Shown here: positions 1 to 9,082 of the stretch, piece by piece
Layout: every line of letters begins with the position of its first letter
Numbering within the stretch: the stretch's first letter is position 1
Assembly (NCBI GenBank): GCA_002838815.1
Contig: LQGW01000001.1
Location: 1 to 61,679, forward strand
Direction of reading: 5' to 3'
Source: Clostridiaceae bacterium JG1575
GTDB taxonomy: Bacteria; Bacillota; Clostridia; Clostridiales; Clostridiaceae
DNA length: 61,679 nt
Notes under the pieces: model-generated
The model's database searches: none
What the model saw: only the letters and a program-made list of their open reading frames with translations
What the model was told of the DNA's origin: nothing
Program-made: the position numbers and the translations under genes

Positions 1-1
1 G

Positions 2-619
2 ACCTTTTATACTTTTACACAATTATATGGACTTTATCATATTTACCTATTCACCGGGGTGACCTCCATTCGCAGCGACGCGTCAAACCTTGGATTCTAT
101 TTCGTGAACCTGCGCACCAAGCAAGCGAAGTTCTTCTCAGTGCCGTCCGCGGATGAAAAGTCCGCCATGGCCTCAGCCAAAGGACAAATTCAAGAGAAAA
201 ACTACACGCCGACCTTCCCGGTGCTCTTGAACATCAAGGATCGGCCGGTCTATCTCATCGGACTGAAGGACGGTTCGGGCTTAGCCAAAATGTTTGCGTT
301 GGTGGATGCGCAAAATTATCAGCAGGTCATCGTGGGCAGCACGGTGCAGGAAGTGATGAATCAGTACAATTTACGCACCGACTCCTCCAACGAGCCCGGC
401 GCGAGCTCTGTGGAAAAAACCATCACCGTGGAAGAGATTCAAAGCGTCGTCATCGATGGCAATACGGTCTTTTTTGTCCGGGCCAAAGGCGACCCCCTCG
501 TTTATGTGGGAACGGCCAAGCGCTTGGGCTCAAAGCTTATTTTTGCAAAACCGGGAGACGTGTTGAAGGTCTTTGGCAACCCGAAGGAAAAACAGTTTGA
601 TCTTTTAGAACTGCGCTAA
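2..619 (+). CDS. C-terminal part of an unrecognised protein, cut by the window edge
   Basis: The reading frame is open without a stop from base 2, so the GTG at 59 is probably not the true start and the gene continues outside the window. About 205 residues are visible. The first ~20 (ending LYGLYHIYLFTG) are aromatic and hydrophobic and may be the end of a membrane segment. The rest is soluble and alternates short beta-like stretches (LGFYFVNLRTKQAKFF, FPVLLNIKDRPVYLIGLKD), with a second small domain from about residue 138. I do not recognise the family and assign no function. It is followed by a good intrinsic terminator, so it is the last gene of its operon. Confidence 0.75.
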   Translation, partial: TFYTFTQLYGLYHIYLFTGVTSIRSDASNLGFYFVNLRTKQAKFFSVPSADEKSAMASAKGQIQEKNYTPTFPVLLNIKDRPVYLIGLKDGSGLAKMFALVDAQNYQQVIVGSTVQEVMNQYNLRTDSSNEPGASSVEKTITVEEIQSVVIDGNTVFFVRAKGDPLVYVGTAKRLGSKLIFAKPGDVLKVFGNPKEKQFDLLELR

Positions 620-666
620 GACCTGGGACGATAGGATCCTCCCCTGTGATTCTTGCTGCGCGATGG

Positions 667-705
667 GAGCCTCTTAGCTTTTCTTAAGAGGCTCTTTGTT
701 TTTTT
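667..705 (+). terminator. Intrinsic terminator after the first gene
   Basis: Stem GAGCCTCTTA / TAAGAGGCTC with a short loop is followed by TTTGTTTTTTT. It closes the operon that enters from the left edge. Confidence 0.85.
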
Positions 706-716
706 AAAAGGTCCGA

Positions 717-746
717 TTGTCAAGACCTGTGCTTTTTGGATATACT
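717..746 (+). promoter_or_regulatory. Sigma-A type promoter of the WYL regulator
   Basis: TTGTCA at 717-722 and TATACT at 741-746 are separated by 18 bases, leaving an untranslated leader of about 105 bases before the ATG at 857. Confidence 0.65.
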
Positions 747-856
747 AATTTTATCTGAGTATGTTTTTGAAACGGGCACTCGGGACCGCTTTTTATGAGA
801 AGCTGTTTTTCTTTTGGCCCAAGGGCGGACTTCATGAGAGGGAAGGAGACCAAAGC

Positions 857-1894
857 ATGGCGACGAATAAACCCAGTAAGTTGGATCGAATCTTAAGCAT
901 CTATACCGCGCTGCTCTCGGGAGAGACGCTGACGCTGGAGGAAATAGCCGAGCGCTTTGCCTGTGATCCCAAAACGGTTCGCAGGGAGTTTACCGCCATT
1001 GAGGATTTTTTAGCGGACCATAACTTGGAAGAGGGGGGAGGGTATGAGATTGTTAATGTCTCCTCGTCGCGATCTGAAAAAGGAGCCTATCGGCTTTTGC
1101 GGCGGGACGGCAAGGTCTTCTCCCGGGGAGAAATCATGGCAATCTCCAAAATCCTCATGGATTCCCGAGCCCTGACCGGGGAAGAAATGAAGCCGATTTT
1201 GAACCGTCTGGTGGCGGCCATGGTGCTGCCTAAGGACCAACAATTTGTCAAAGAGTTGCTGCGCAATGAATGGTTCCACTACATTTCTCCAAGCCATGGA
1301 AAGCCCCTGATCCCTCTTTTGCTGGAGCTTGCCGCAGCCATTAAGCAGGCGCGGACCATCCGGATTACCTATGTTAAGGGCAATGGGGAGACGGTGGGGC
1401 GTATTTTGGAACCCTTGGGCATCATCTTCTCAGAATATTATTTTTATTTGGCGGGGAACATCAAAAACATCGATAAAGAAAAATACTTCCAGGTCAAAGG
1501 GGATGAAAACCCCACCATGTACCGCGTGGACCGAATTGAGAGCGTGGAGCTTCTTGATGAGCGCTACACGGTGCAGGAAGCCAAGCGCTTCAAGGAAGGG
1601 GAGTACCGCCAACGCATTCAGTTTATGTTCGGGGGGCCCTTGCATCATCTAAAGCTCTTGGTCAAGGAATTTGCGTTGCAGTCGATCAAGGATCATTTGC
1701 CCACGGCCAAGGTCTCTCCCTTTCAAGGACCGGAGTATGATTATTTGGTGGAAGCGGAGCTCTTTGGCGATGGAATCCTCATCTGGCTCATGGGCCAAGG
1801 GGATGGCGTCAAGCTCGTGGACCCGCCGGAGCTTGTGGAAAAATTAAAACGAAAGGCGCGCCATTTGCTGGACCTCTACCAATTGGAGGAGTAA
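857..1894 (+). CDS. WYL-domain transcriptional regulator with N-terminal HTH
   Basis: This 345-residue protein has an N-terminal winged helix-turn-helix (LDRILSIYTALLSGETLTL, then IAERFACDPKTVRREF as the recognition region) followed by a WYL ligand-binding domain around residues 140-270 and a C-terminal WCX-like tail. WYL regulators bind nucleotides or nucleic-acid ligands and control varied stress or metabolic genes. The ATG at 857 has GGAAGGAG seven to eight bases upstream; the frame is open further to 761, but no ribosome site supports that. The gene has its own promoter and a possible terminator, so it seems monocistronic. Its target is unknown; the neighbouring amylase is one guess by proximity only. 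Confidence 0.85.
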   Translation: MATNKPSKLDRILSIYTALLSGETLTLEEIAERFACDPKTVRREFTAIEDFLADHNLEEGGGYEIVNVSSSRSEKGAYRLLRRDGKVFSRGEIMAISKILMDSRALTGEEMKPILNRLVAAMVLPKDQQFVKELLRNEWFHYISPSHGKPLIPLLLELAAAIKQARTIRITYVKGNGETVGRILEPLGIIFSEYYFYLAGNIKNIDKEKYFQVKGDENPTMYRVDRIESVELLDERYTVQEAKRFKEGEYRQRIQFMFGGPLHHLKLLVKEFALQSIKDHLPTAKVSPFQGPEYDYLVEAELFGDGILIWLMGQGDGVKLVDPPELVEKLKRKARHLLDLYQLEE

Positions 1895-1918
1895 GGGAAG
1901 CCTTCTTTGTGACCCCAC

Positions 1919-1951
1919 CGGGTAATTTCTGCAAGGGATTGCCCGTTTTTT
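1919..1951 (+). terminator. Probable intrinsic terminator after the WYL regulator
   Basis: A seven-pair stem (CGGGTAA with TTGCCCG, one G-U pair) has a 13-base loop and is followed by six T. The stem is moderate in strength. Confidence 0.5.
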
Positions 1952-2055
1952 ATGGCACCGCACTTAGGGAACCCTAAAGAGGGCATTCCTGGAGAACGCC
2001 ATGGGGGCTCAACACACACCAAACCCTAAGGTCACGCCTTAGGAGCTAAGGAGAA

Positions 2056-3525
2056 ATGATGAGAAAAAATGGAACGTTGTTTCAATACTTTGAGTGGTAT
2101 ATGGATCTGCAAAACGATCTTTGGCGAAGGCTCAAAGACGATGCGCAGCATCTTAAGCAGCTCGGCATTACGGGAGTTTGGATTCCCCCGGCCTGCAAGG
2201 CCACGTCCCCCGGGGATACGGGGTATGGCGTTTATGATCTGTACGATTTGGGCGAATTCGACCAAAAAGGCAGCATCAAAACCAAGTATGGCTCTCGCGA
2301 GGAGCTGATTGAGTGCATCGCTCATTTGAAAGAAACCGGCATCGATGTCTACGCCGATGCGGTGCTCAACCACAAGGCGGCTGGAGATGAAAAAGAACCT
2401 TTTTGGGTGGTGGCCGTGGATCCCACCGACCGCAATCGCGTGATCTCCGAACCCTTTGAAATGGAGGGATGGACGCGCTTTACCTTTCCCGGTCGCGGCG
2501 CCAAATATTCAGACTTTCAGTGGAACCACACGCATTTTACCGGGACGGACTTCAACGCAGCCACCGGGGAGCGCGGCATCTTTCGCATTGAAGGAGAAGG
2601 CAAAGGTTGGGCCATGGGGGTGGATGCCGATCAGGGAAATTTTGACTATCTGATGTTTAACGATCTGGATGTACGCCACCCCGAAGTGGTGCGGGATTTG
2701 TACCAATGGGCGCATTGGTTTGTGGAGACGACCGGGGTCTCGGGCATGCGTTTTGATGCGGTGAAGCACATCAACGACCAGTTCATCCGGGATCTTGCGA
2801 AGGATCTTAAAGAGCATTTCGGCGATGATTTTTATACTTTTGGTGAGTATTGGACTGCCGATGCCTCGGTCCTTGAGCACTACCTCACGCAGGTGGACTA
2901 TACTTTGGACTTGTTTGATGTCGCGCTCCACTTTCATTTTTACGAGGCTTCCCGAGCCAAAGAGCAATACGACTTACGAACGATCTTTGATGGGACCCTC
3001 GTGCAAAGTCATCCCGAGCTCGCAGTGACCTTTGTGGACAATCACGACTCGCAGCCCGGCCAGTCTCTGGAGTCCTTTGTAGCACCTTGGTTCAAGCCCT
3101 TGGCCTATGCACTGATTCTTTTGCGCGCCGATGGCTACCCTACGATCTTTTACGGCGATTACTACGGCATTTCCTCTGAGGAGCCCATTGAAGGCCACGC
3201 CGAGGTCATCGATCGCCTGCTCCATGCCCGCTCTCAAAGAGCATACGGAGAACAGGTGGAGTATCCCATGGACGCCACACGGATCGGCTTTGCCCGCTTG
3301 GGGGATGCTGAGCACCCCGATGGATTAGCCGTGGTCATGAGTTCGGGCGAGGGTGGGTCCATTGAGATGGCGATGGGCGAACTTCACGCCCATGAGCGTT
3401 TTGTGGATTGGATGGGTCACTGGGATGAACCCGTGGTGTTGGATGAGCGGGGCGTCGGGTGTTTTCCTTGTCCCAAAGAATCGCTCTGCGTTTGGTCGAA
3501 AGAATATCAGGAGGTGGAGGCTTGA
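2056..3525 (+). CDS. Cytoplasmic alpha-amylase (GH13, subfamily 5 type)
   Basis: This 489-residue protein hydrolyses alpha-1,4 bonds of starch, glycogen or maltodextrins. All GH13 signature regions are present: DAVLNH (region I), GMRFDAVKHI with the nucleophile Asp (region II), TFGEYW with the acid/base Glu (region III) and FVDNHDSQ with the third Asp (region IV). The length fits the GH13_5 family of AmyS enzymes. There is no signal peptide, so the enzyme should act inside the cell, perhaps on stored glycogen. The ATG at 2056 (or the next codon, also ATG) follows AGGAG. A short hairpin (CCTAAGG/CCTTAGG, 2025-2043) lies directly before the ribosome site. The stop codon overlaps the start of the next gene. 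Confidence 0.95.
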   Translation: MMRKNGTLFQYFEWYMDLQNDLWRRLKDDAQHLKQLGITGVWIPPACKATSPGDTGYGVYDLYDLGEFDQKGSIKTKYGSREELIECIAHLKETGIDVYADAVLNHKAAGDEKEPFWVVAVDPTDRNRVISEPFEMEGWTRFTFPGRGAKYSDFQWNHTHFTGTDFNAATGERGIFRIEGEGKGWAMGVDADQGNFDYLMFNDLDVRHPEVVRDLYQWAHWFVETTGVSGMRFDAVKHINDQFIRDLAKDLKEHFGDDFYTFGEYWTADASVLEHYLTQVDYTLDLFDVALHFHFYEASRAKEQYDLRTIFDGTLVQSHPELAVTFVDNHDSQPGQSLESFVAPWFKPLAYALILLRADGYPTIFYGDYYGISSEEPIEGHAEVIDRLLHARSQRAYGEQVEYPMDATRIGFARLGDAEHPDGLAVVMSSGEGGSIEMAMGELHAHERFVDWMGHWDEPVVLDERGVGCFPCPKESLCVWSKEYQEVEA

Positions 3526-5366
3526 AGATCAAGTCATTCTTTTTTCGCGCAGCCAGCATGCTTCGCGGCTTTTGGGGGGTAGCTCCCCAGTTTTTCAAAT
3601 ATCAGATCGTCACAAAGCTTCTTTTGACGCTGCTTATTTTGCCCCTATTCAGCCTCGCCACCTCACTATTGATGGCGAGCCGTGGCGTTGCGGCGGTCAG
3701 CAACAGCGATTTATTCCAGTTCCTCTTGTCCCCTCAGGGCATTGCTTTTGGTCTCTTGGGGTTGTTGTTGATTTTTCTTGTGCTCTTACTGGAGGTGTTC
3801 GGATTCATCACCATCAGTGCCCGGGCCTTCTATGGCCTCCCGGAGGCTTCCTATCGAGAGCTCGTGCGCTACAACCTGCGCTTTTTTAAAAAGCTGAAGG
3901 ATCCCCACTGCATTCTTTTACTATTGTATGTAGCAGTACTGGCACCCCTCACCGGGATTTTACCCACCTTAAGCTTTTTGAACGCCGTGCGAATTCCTAA
4001 TTTTATCTCCAGCGTCATTTTCGACAATCCGTTGTATCTTTCCTTGACGGCGCTGGCGTTTGCGGTGATGATTTATTTTTCCATTCGCTGGATTTATGTG
4101 TTCCATTTTATGGTGCTGGGGGATGAGGCTCCGGGCAAGGCCCTCAAGAACAGCGGAAAGACCATGCGAGCCTCCTTTGGCTTTTTCCTGGTCCGCTTTG
4201 GCCTGACCACCCTCGTCATCTTCCTCGGCGCGGCGTTGGTGACCTTTCTTTGGGCATTTTTCCTCGCTTTTTTGGCACAGATGCTGAATTTATCCTCCAG
4301 TGGGGGACGGGTGATGATGTTTGTTCTGCTCTTTCTTCAAACCATCGTGATTACCCTGGCAACCTTTATGTATGTGCCTCTTGAAATATATCTTCTGACG
4401 CGAGTCTTCTACAGCGCCGTTGCGAAAAATACCGACAACCGTACCCTTTTGCAAAAACCGCCTCAGCTGCAAGGAAAAACCAAGCCTTCGCTCTTGGATC
4501 GGGTGCTTTCGAGGAAAAAGACCCTGGTGACGCTGGGAATTGCGGTCATTTTGGCCATGGCCATTCCCATGGGGATTTTCTTCAATGAACTCATCGAAAC
4601 GCCTCGGGACATCGCTGTGGTGGGTCACCGCGGCGGAGCTGGCATCGGGGCTCCGGAAAACTGCCTGCCGGCGGTGGATGTGGCGCTGAAAAATGGCGCC
4701 GCGTATGTGGAGGTGGATGTGCAACGGACCTTAGACGGAGCGTATATCCTAAACCACGATAAAAATTTCGCCCGCGTGGCCAATGATCCCCGTACGGCTC
4801 AGGAAATGACCTTAAAGCAAATCAAGGAGCTCAACGTGGGGCGTGGCCGAAAAGGAGCCTTCTTGAACGCCAAAGTGCCTACGGCCGAAGAGCTCATGGA
4901 TCACTGTAAGGGGCACATCGGCATCTACCTAGAGCTCAAGGGAGTGAGTGCGGATCGCAAGATGGCGGACGACATGGTCCGACTGATCCGCGCCCACAAC
5001 ATGCAAAAAGAGGTGGTGGTCATGAGTCTGGATTATGAGCTCATTTCCTATGTGGCGAAGACCTATCCGGACATTACCACGGGCTTTGTGTATTTTCTGG
5101 CCTTTGGTCGCATCGATGAGTTTGTTACGGATGTCCTGATTTTGGAGGAGGACGCGGCAACCGAAGCCAACTTGGATCGCATTCACGCTGCGGGCAAAAA
5201 AGCCGTGGTTTGGACGGTCAACACGCCGGAGTCCATGGAAAAATTCTCGGGCTTGGAAGTCGACGGCATCATCACCGACGACACAGAAGGGATGCAGCAA
5301 GTGCTCAAGGCGCGAGAAAACCGCAGCGAGCAGGAGATCCTCTTTAGTGAATTCTTCGCCAAATAA
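3522..5366 (+). CDS. Membrane-anchored glycerophosphodiester phosphodiesterase (GDPD)
   Basis: The 614-residue protein has an N-terminal membrane domain of about 340 residues with six or more hydrophobic helices (the GDPD-associated membrane domain), one more transmembrane segment near residue 350, then a GDPD TIM-barrel domain to the end. The catalytic signature is clear: VGHRGGAGIGAPENCLP, then YVEVDVQRTLDG and a following HD pair. Family members hydrolyse glycerophosphodiesters from deacylated lipids or lipoteichoic acid. The TTG at 3522 is chosen because AGGAGGTGGAGG precedes it and it overlaps the TGA of the amylase gene (TTGA), which implies translational coupling. The ATG at 3588 is an alternative but lacks an equally good site. 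Confidence 0.88.
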   Translation: MKIKSFFFRAASMLRGFWGVAPQFFKYQIVTKLLLTLLILPLFSLATSLLMASRGVAAVSNSDLFQFLLSPQGIAFGLLGLLLIFLVLLLEVFGFITISARAFYGLPEASYRELVRYNLRFFKKLKDPHCILLLLYVAVLAPLTGILPTLSFLNAVRIPNFISSVIFDNPLYLSLTALAFAVMIYFSIRWIYVFHFMVLGDEAPGKALKNSGKTMRASFGFFLVRFGLTTLVIFLGAALVTFLWAFFLAFLAQMLNLSSSGGRVMMFVLLFLQTIVITLATFMYVPLEIYLLTRVFYSAVAKNTDNRTLLQKPPQLQGKTKPSLLDRVLSRKKTLVTLGIAVILAMAIPMGIFFNELIETPRDIAVVGHRGGAGIGAPENCLPAVDVALKNGAAYVEVDVQRTLDGAYILNHDKNFARVANDPRTAQEMTLKQIKELNVGRGRKGAFLNAKVPTAEELMDHCKGHIGIYLELKGVSADRKMADDMVRLIRAHNMQKEVVVMSLDYELISYVAKTYPDITTGFVYFLAFGRIDEFVTDVLILEEDAATEANLDRIHAAGKKAVVWTVNTPESMEKFSGLEVDGIITDDTEGMQQVLKARENRSEQEILFSEFFAK

Positions 5367-5445
5367 CCCGAGCGCTATGCGTCCAAAGAAAGAGCGCTGG
5401 GGGAGGTTCTTGAACCGCTTTGGATTTTATGGGATGGGGGGAACG

Positions 5446-5454
5446 TGCTATAAT
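5446..5454 (+). promoter_or_regulatory. Extended -10 promoter element
   Basis: TGC followed by TATAAT lies about 75 bases before the small membrane protein gene. No convincing -35 box is visible at the right distance. Confidence 0.55.
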
Positions 5455-5544
5455 GTGGTTTGGAAAAAAGCGCCCGAACCATTTTCATTCGGTTCGTGAC
5501 GCGTTGGTTTCAATGGATTCTACAGCCAGGGAGGCGACCGATTG

Positions 5545-5844
5545 ATGAACAACCCACCGATTCGCAAACGCATGAGTCAAATCGCTCTGAACGGTTTGGT
5601 CATCTATGTTCTTGTGATGTTTTTGCTGCAAAAAAATCTGATTCAGGCCCTGATGGTGCGCTGGGCCTTTGGGTCCCTGTTCTTGTATTTTCTGTCCGTG
5701 TATGTGCGCTATCTTCGGGATTATGTTGTTCCTCAAAAGCCGCGCAACGCCTACGATTATTGGATGATTACCATCGGACCGGTGATTTTGCTTGCCTACG
5801 CTGTAGGCATCTTGGGCTATTTTGTGGGCATTCCCCTCTCCTAA
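5545..5844 (+). CDS. Small integral membrane protein, unknown function
   Basis: This 99-residue protein has about three hydrophobic segments: near 13-28 (ALNGLVIYVLVMFLLQ), 35-55, and 75-97 (TIGPVILLAYAVGILGYFVG). The segments are joined by a short basic loop (RYLRDYVVPQKPRNA). AGGGAGG at 5528-5534 serves either the TTG at 5542 or the ATG at 5545. The gene sits alone between two promoters. I do not recognise the family; a small membrane chaperone or transport accessory role is possible but unsupported. Confidence 0.7.
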   Translation: MNNPPIRKRMSQIALNGLVIYVLVMFLLQKNLIQALMVRWAFGSLFLYFLSVYVRYLRDYVVPQKPRNAYDYWMITIGPVILLAYAVGILGYFVGIPLS

Positions 5845-5859
5845 GTCTAAAATAAGGAC

Positions 5860-5888
5860 TTGTCATAGGCGCGATAGTAGGCTATAAT
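5860..5888 (+). promoter_or_regulatory. Strong promoter of the DEAD-box helicase
   Basis: TTGTCA (5860-5865) and TATAAT (5883-5888) are spaced by exactly 17 bases. The gene starts at 6032, so the transcript has a leader of about 135 bases. Confidence 0.85.
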
Positions 5889-5946
5889 AAGCTGTGGTAT
5901 TTTGTTCAATGAATTGAATGCCAGGCAAATCAGTGGATTAACCAAA

Positions 5947-5978
5947 GACTCCCGAGGTGCTCGCGGAGTCTTTTTTTT
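5947..5978 (+). promoter_or_regulatory. Attenuator-like terminator hairpin in the helicase leader
   Basis: GACTCCCGAG / CTCGCGGAGTC forms a strong hairpin with a three-base loop and is followed directly by eight T. It lies between the promoter and the helicase gene, so full expression needs readthrough. Such leader terminators are known for regulation of RNA-binding proteins. No antiterminator was worked out here. Confidence 0.7.
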
Positions 5979-6031
5979 CCCTTGCTTTCCCGAAGAAAGC
6001 TATGGGCTCAATCATCAAAAGGTAGGTAAGA

Positions 6032-7804
6032 ATGAAGGAAACGAACGAAACATTGAATCAAAAACGAACCGAGGGCTCTTTGGAGCTTTGCCTCACGGAA
6101 ACCATTCCGGGGACCGAACGGATTCCGTTGGTGGTGGACGGCATTGAAGAGGCGCCGTCTCGGCGCTTTGAAGATCTGGGACTTTCCCCGGCCGTCCTCG
6201 AAGCCATTGCGGAAATGGGGTTTGAAGAACCCTCGCAAATCCAAGATCAGATCATTCCCGTGCTCTTGGCGGGCGGAGATGCCATTGGCCAGGCGCAGAC
6301 CGGGACGGGGAAAACCCTGGCGTTCGGGGCCCCCATGATCTCTCTTTTGGATCGCCCCAAGGGTTCTGTATCGGGTTTGGTGCTCGCCCCTACTCGGGAG
6401 CTTGCGGTTCAAGTCTCGGACGAACTGACCCGCATTGCGGCGAAGACTCGCTTAAAGATCCTTCCCGTATTTGGCGGCGCACCCATTGATCGCCAAATGA
6501 AAGCCCTGCGTGACGGGGTGGACATCGTCGTGGGTACCCCTGGCCGCGTCATGGATCTGATTCACCGGGGCAAGCTGGATCTTTCGGAAATTTCCTTCTT
6601 TGTTTTGGATGAAGCCGACGAAATGCTCAATATGGGCTTTATTGAGCCTGTGGAAGAAATTTTGGAGCACGCCTCCAGCGAGCGCCAAACGCTCTTATTC
6701 TCGGCGACCATGCCCGATCCCATCAAAAAGCTTTCCCAACGCTTCATGGCCTCAGACGCCCGTCACATCACCATCGAGAAGGTTAGCCTCACGGTGGATT
6801 TGGTGGAGCAGTATTATTTTGAAATCAAGCACCGGGATCGCTTTGAGAGCTTGTGCCGCATTCTAGATGCCACGAGCCATTCCACCGTCATCATCTTTTG
6901 CAACACCAAGCGCAACGTGGATGCGTTGACGGAGCACCTCAAGGGGCGCGGCTACAACGTCGAGGGTATGCATGGCGACATCAGTCAAGTCATGCGGCTT
7001 CGGACCTTGAACAAATTCCGGGAAGGCAACATTGAATTCCTTGTGGCTACAGACGTTGCGGCCCGAGGCATCGATGTGGAGAATATCTCTCATGTGATCA
7101 ACTACGATCTGCCCCAGGACCTGGAAGCCTACGTACACCGCATTGGCCGGACCGGCCGGGCGGGCCGCACCGGCACGGCCTTTAGTCTTGTCACTCCCAG
7201 AGAGTATATGGACATCAAGCGCATTGAAAAGATGACGCATTCCCACATCCGCCGAAAGGACATTCCGACGGTGGAGGATATTTTCCAATCCAAGTACCAG
7301 GGAATTTTGGAAGAAGTACGTCAGGAACTGCAACAGGACGAATTCCGAAAATTCTTGCCCCAGGTGATGGAGTTGGATGAGGAATACAACCTAGCGGAGC
7401 TCTCCGCGGCCCTGATGATGCTTCGTTATCGAGAAGAAGTCTCCTTTGACTACACCAAGAACAAGCTGGAAGAAGCCGACCGATATGCCCGGATTTTCAT
7501 CACCGTGGGGCGCATGGACGGGCTCAACCCCATCAAGCTTCTGAAGTTTTTGCAAGGGCAGATGAAGATCGATCCGCGGGCCTTCGGTCAAATTGAGATT
7601 GAAGAAAAATTCAGCTTCTTTGAAGTGCGAGAAGAGTCTGCGCAGGAGCTCATGGAGCTTTGCCGTGGCAAAAAATTCCTCGGTCGAAAGGTCGCCATGG
7701 AGCTTGCGGAAAAGAAAAAGCGCAAGGGGCGTATGGATCGGGAGACGATCAAGGACCTACGAGCGCGCTCCAGTCGCAAAAAAAAGAAAAAATACTTGGA
7801 CTAG
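6032..7804 (+). CDS. DEAD-box ATP-dependent RNA helicase with DbpA-type C-terminal RNA-binding domain
   Basis: This 590-residue protein unwinds short RNA duplexes in ribosome assembly, mRNA decay or cold adaptation. About 45 extra N-terminal residues precede the core. Then come the Q motif (FEEPSQIQDQ), motif I AQTGTGKT, motif Ia PTRELA, motif II DEAD, motif III SAT, motif V ARGID and motif VI HRIGRTGRAGR. A linker and a DbpA-like RNA-binding domain (about 480-560, ITVGRMDGLNPIKLLKFL) follow, then a basic tail ending in RSSRKKKKKYLD. The architecture matches CshA/DeaD-type proteins. The ATG at 6032 has a modest ribosome site (GGTAGGTAAG). The leader hairpin suggests transcription attenuation. 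Confidence 0.93.
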   Translation: MKETNETLNQKRTEGSLELCLTETIPGTERIPLVVDGIEEAPSRRFEDLGLSPAVLEAIAEMGFEEPSQIQDQIIPVLLAGGDAIGQAQTGTGKTLAFGAPMISLLDRPKGSVSGLVLAPTRELAVQVSDELTRIAAKTRLKILPVFGGAPIDRQMKALRDGVDIVVGTPGRVMDLIHRGKLDLSEISFFVLDEADEMLNMGFIEPVEEILEHASSERQTLLFSATMPDPIKKLSQRFMASDARHITIEKVSLTVDLVEQYYFEIKHRDRFESLCRILDATSHSTVIIFCNTKRNVDALTEHLKGRGYNVEGMHGDISQVMRLRTLNKFREGNIEFLVATDVAARGIDVENISHVINYDLPQDLEAYVHRIGRTGRAGRTGTAFSLVTPREYMDIKRIEKMTHSHIRRKDIPTVEDIFQSKYQGILEEVRQELQQDEFRKFLPQVMELDEEYNLAELSAALMMLRYREEVSFDYTKNKLEEADRYARIFITVGRMDGLNPIKLLKFLQGQMKIDPRAFGQIEIEEKFSFFEVREESAQELMELCRGKKFLGRKVAMELAEKKKRKGRMDRETIKDLRARSSRKKKKKYLD

Positions 7805-7839
7805 ACTTGTTTCCCCCAAGCCGCCTGGCTGAAGGGAAA

Positions 7840-7874
7840 GGCTCCCTTTTGAATTTCAAAAGGGAGCCTTTTTT
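7840..7874 (+). terminator. Intrinsic terminator of the helicase gene
   Basis: GGCTCCCTTTTGAA pairs with TTCAAAAGGGAGCC and is followed by a run of T. It is a very strong hairpin. Confidence 0.9.
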
Positions 7875-7911
7875 ATGGGTCGGTTTTTAAGAGCTCAACG
7901 GGCCGCCCATC

Positions 7912-8582
7912 CTAGGGACTCTTTGGCGCCTCTTCGCCCAAGAGGGCGCGAAATTCCCGGGAACGCTCAAGAAGCTCTTTGGGCGTTTCCAAGGCGCCAA
8001 CGGCGCCGTCCTTCAACACGAGCACTCGATCGGCCAAAGACAGGCAAAAAGGTCGGGTGGAAACGACGAGGCGAGTTTTATCATGGGCGGCCAGAGCGCG
8101 CCAAAGGGCTTTTTCGGTATCCACATCCAAAGCGGAGGAAACGTCATCCAAGACGCACAGCTCAGCCTCATCCCCTTCGGGCCACTGGGCCAAATCCTTT
8201 TGCAAGAAGACATCGCAATAAACGGCCGCCAAGTCGACTTTGGAGGGCCTTTGCCCTAAGAGCACATTGTCTCGAATCGTCTGGGTGAAAAGCGCAGGTG
8301 ATTGGTGGTGCGCCAACCGATGTTCTGCGTCCAAAGGGCGCAAAGCACCTGGATGCCTTCCCAGGCTAGGCTCAGAAAAAGAAATAGTTTAGCCAGGGCG
8401 TAGAGGCCCCCATGGGCAAGCTCCCGCACACTTCGTTGAGAAAAAGCCCCCAGCACGGCCGGACCCAAAAGCTGCAAGATCACGTTGAGCAGGCAAAGAA
8501 AAAACAAAAAGGCGAGGCCCTTTTTTTCTTTTTTAAGGGAGGTGTTTAATAGGCCAAGATCGGCCCTTAGATTCATCTTCAA
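7912..8582 (-). pseudogene. Gutted ABC exporter (transmembrane start joined to nucleotide-binding end)
   Basis: The minus strand keeps two pieces of one ABC half-exporter. The first, 8582 down to about 8300, is an N-terminal transmembrane part (GLAFLFFLCLLNVILQLLGPAVLG). The second, about 8330 down to 7912 in another frame, starts just at the Q-loop (QSPALFTQTIRDNVLLG) and runs through Walker B and D-loop (LCVLDDVSSALDVD) to the C-terminus. The Walker A half and most membrane helices are missing. The ABC signature is also missing between DLAQWPEGDEAE and LCVLDD, so two separate internal deletions seem to have occurred. The remnant cannot encode a working transporter. Confidence 0.8.
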
Positions 8583-9082
8583 AAAAAGTCCCTTTCAATG
8601 GTCGGATGGCGTATGAAAGGTGCATGATTGCAAGATTCCCCCTTGAATGGGGGCGCAAAAAAAGACGCTCCGCTGCCACTTCGACCGTAGGATGAATTCA
8701 CCAATGGATTTTTTGCAGGCTAAAAAGGCCTCAGAACGACTACTCTGAGTCGTATTTAGTCCAGCGACTTCATTGAGGGGGTGTTCATCCTAGTCATCGT
8801 CATTTGCGGGCATCCTCCTTAGGATTCAACAATACAACCCCTGAACAATATCATGGTGCGACCGACTTATAAAGGAGTTCAATGCGCCAACGATCCCATG
8901 AAGGTCCTGAATCGGTGAAACCCATGGGGAAAAAGGAACCTGGGGGATAAAGGGAGGTTCGCGTCCCGAGAAAAAAGGGTACAGATCCGCTGGGATCAAA
9001 GAACAAAACCGATGGGAAAATGGGCAGGGATCGCCAATCCTTGGGCTATACTAAGGAGCAAGAGAAGAAACAGGAGGCAATT
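8583..9082. other. 500-base gap between the dead ABC gene and the amidohydrolase
   Basis: No supported gene, RNA or clear riboswitch was found. A TATACT at about 9047 just before the ribosome site of the next gene could be a -10 box, but it lacks a good -35. Decay of flanking sequence together with the ABC pseudogene is a reasonable explanation. Confidence 0.4.

Noticed and set aside
3459-3521. Upstream extension of the GDPD gene
   Set aside because: It lies inside the amylase gene, while AGGAGGTGGAGG points to the TTG at 3522.
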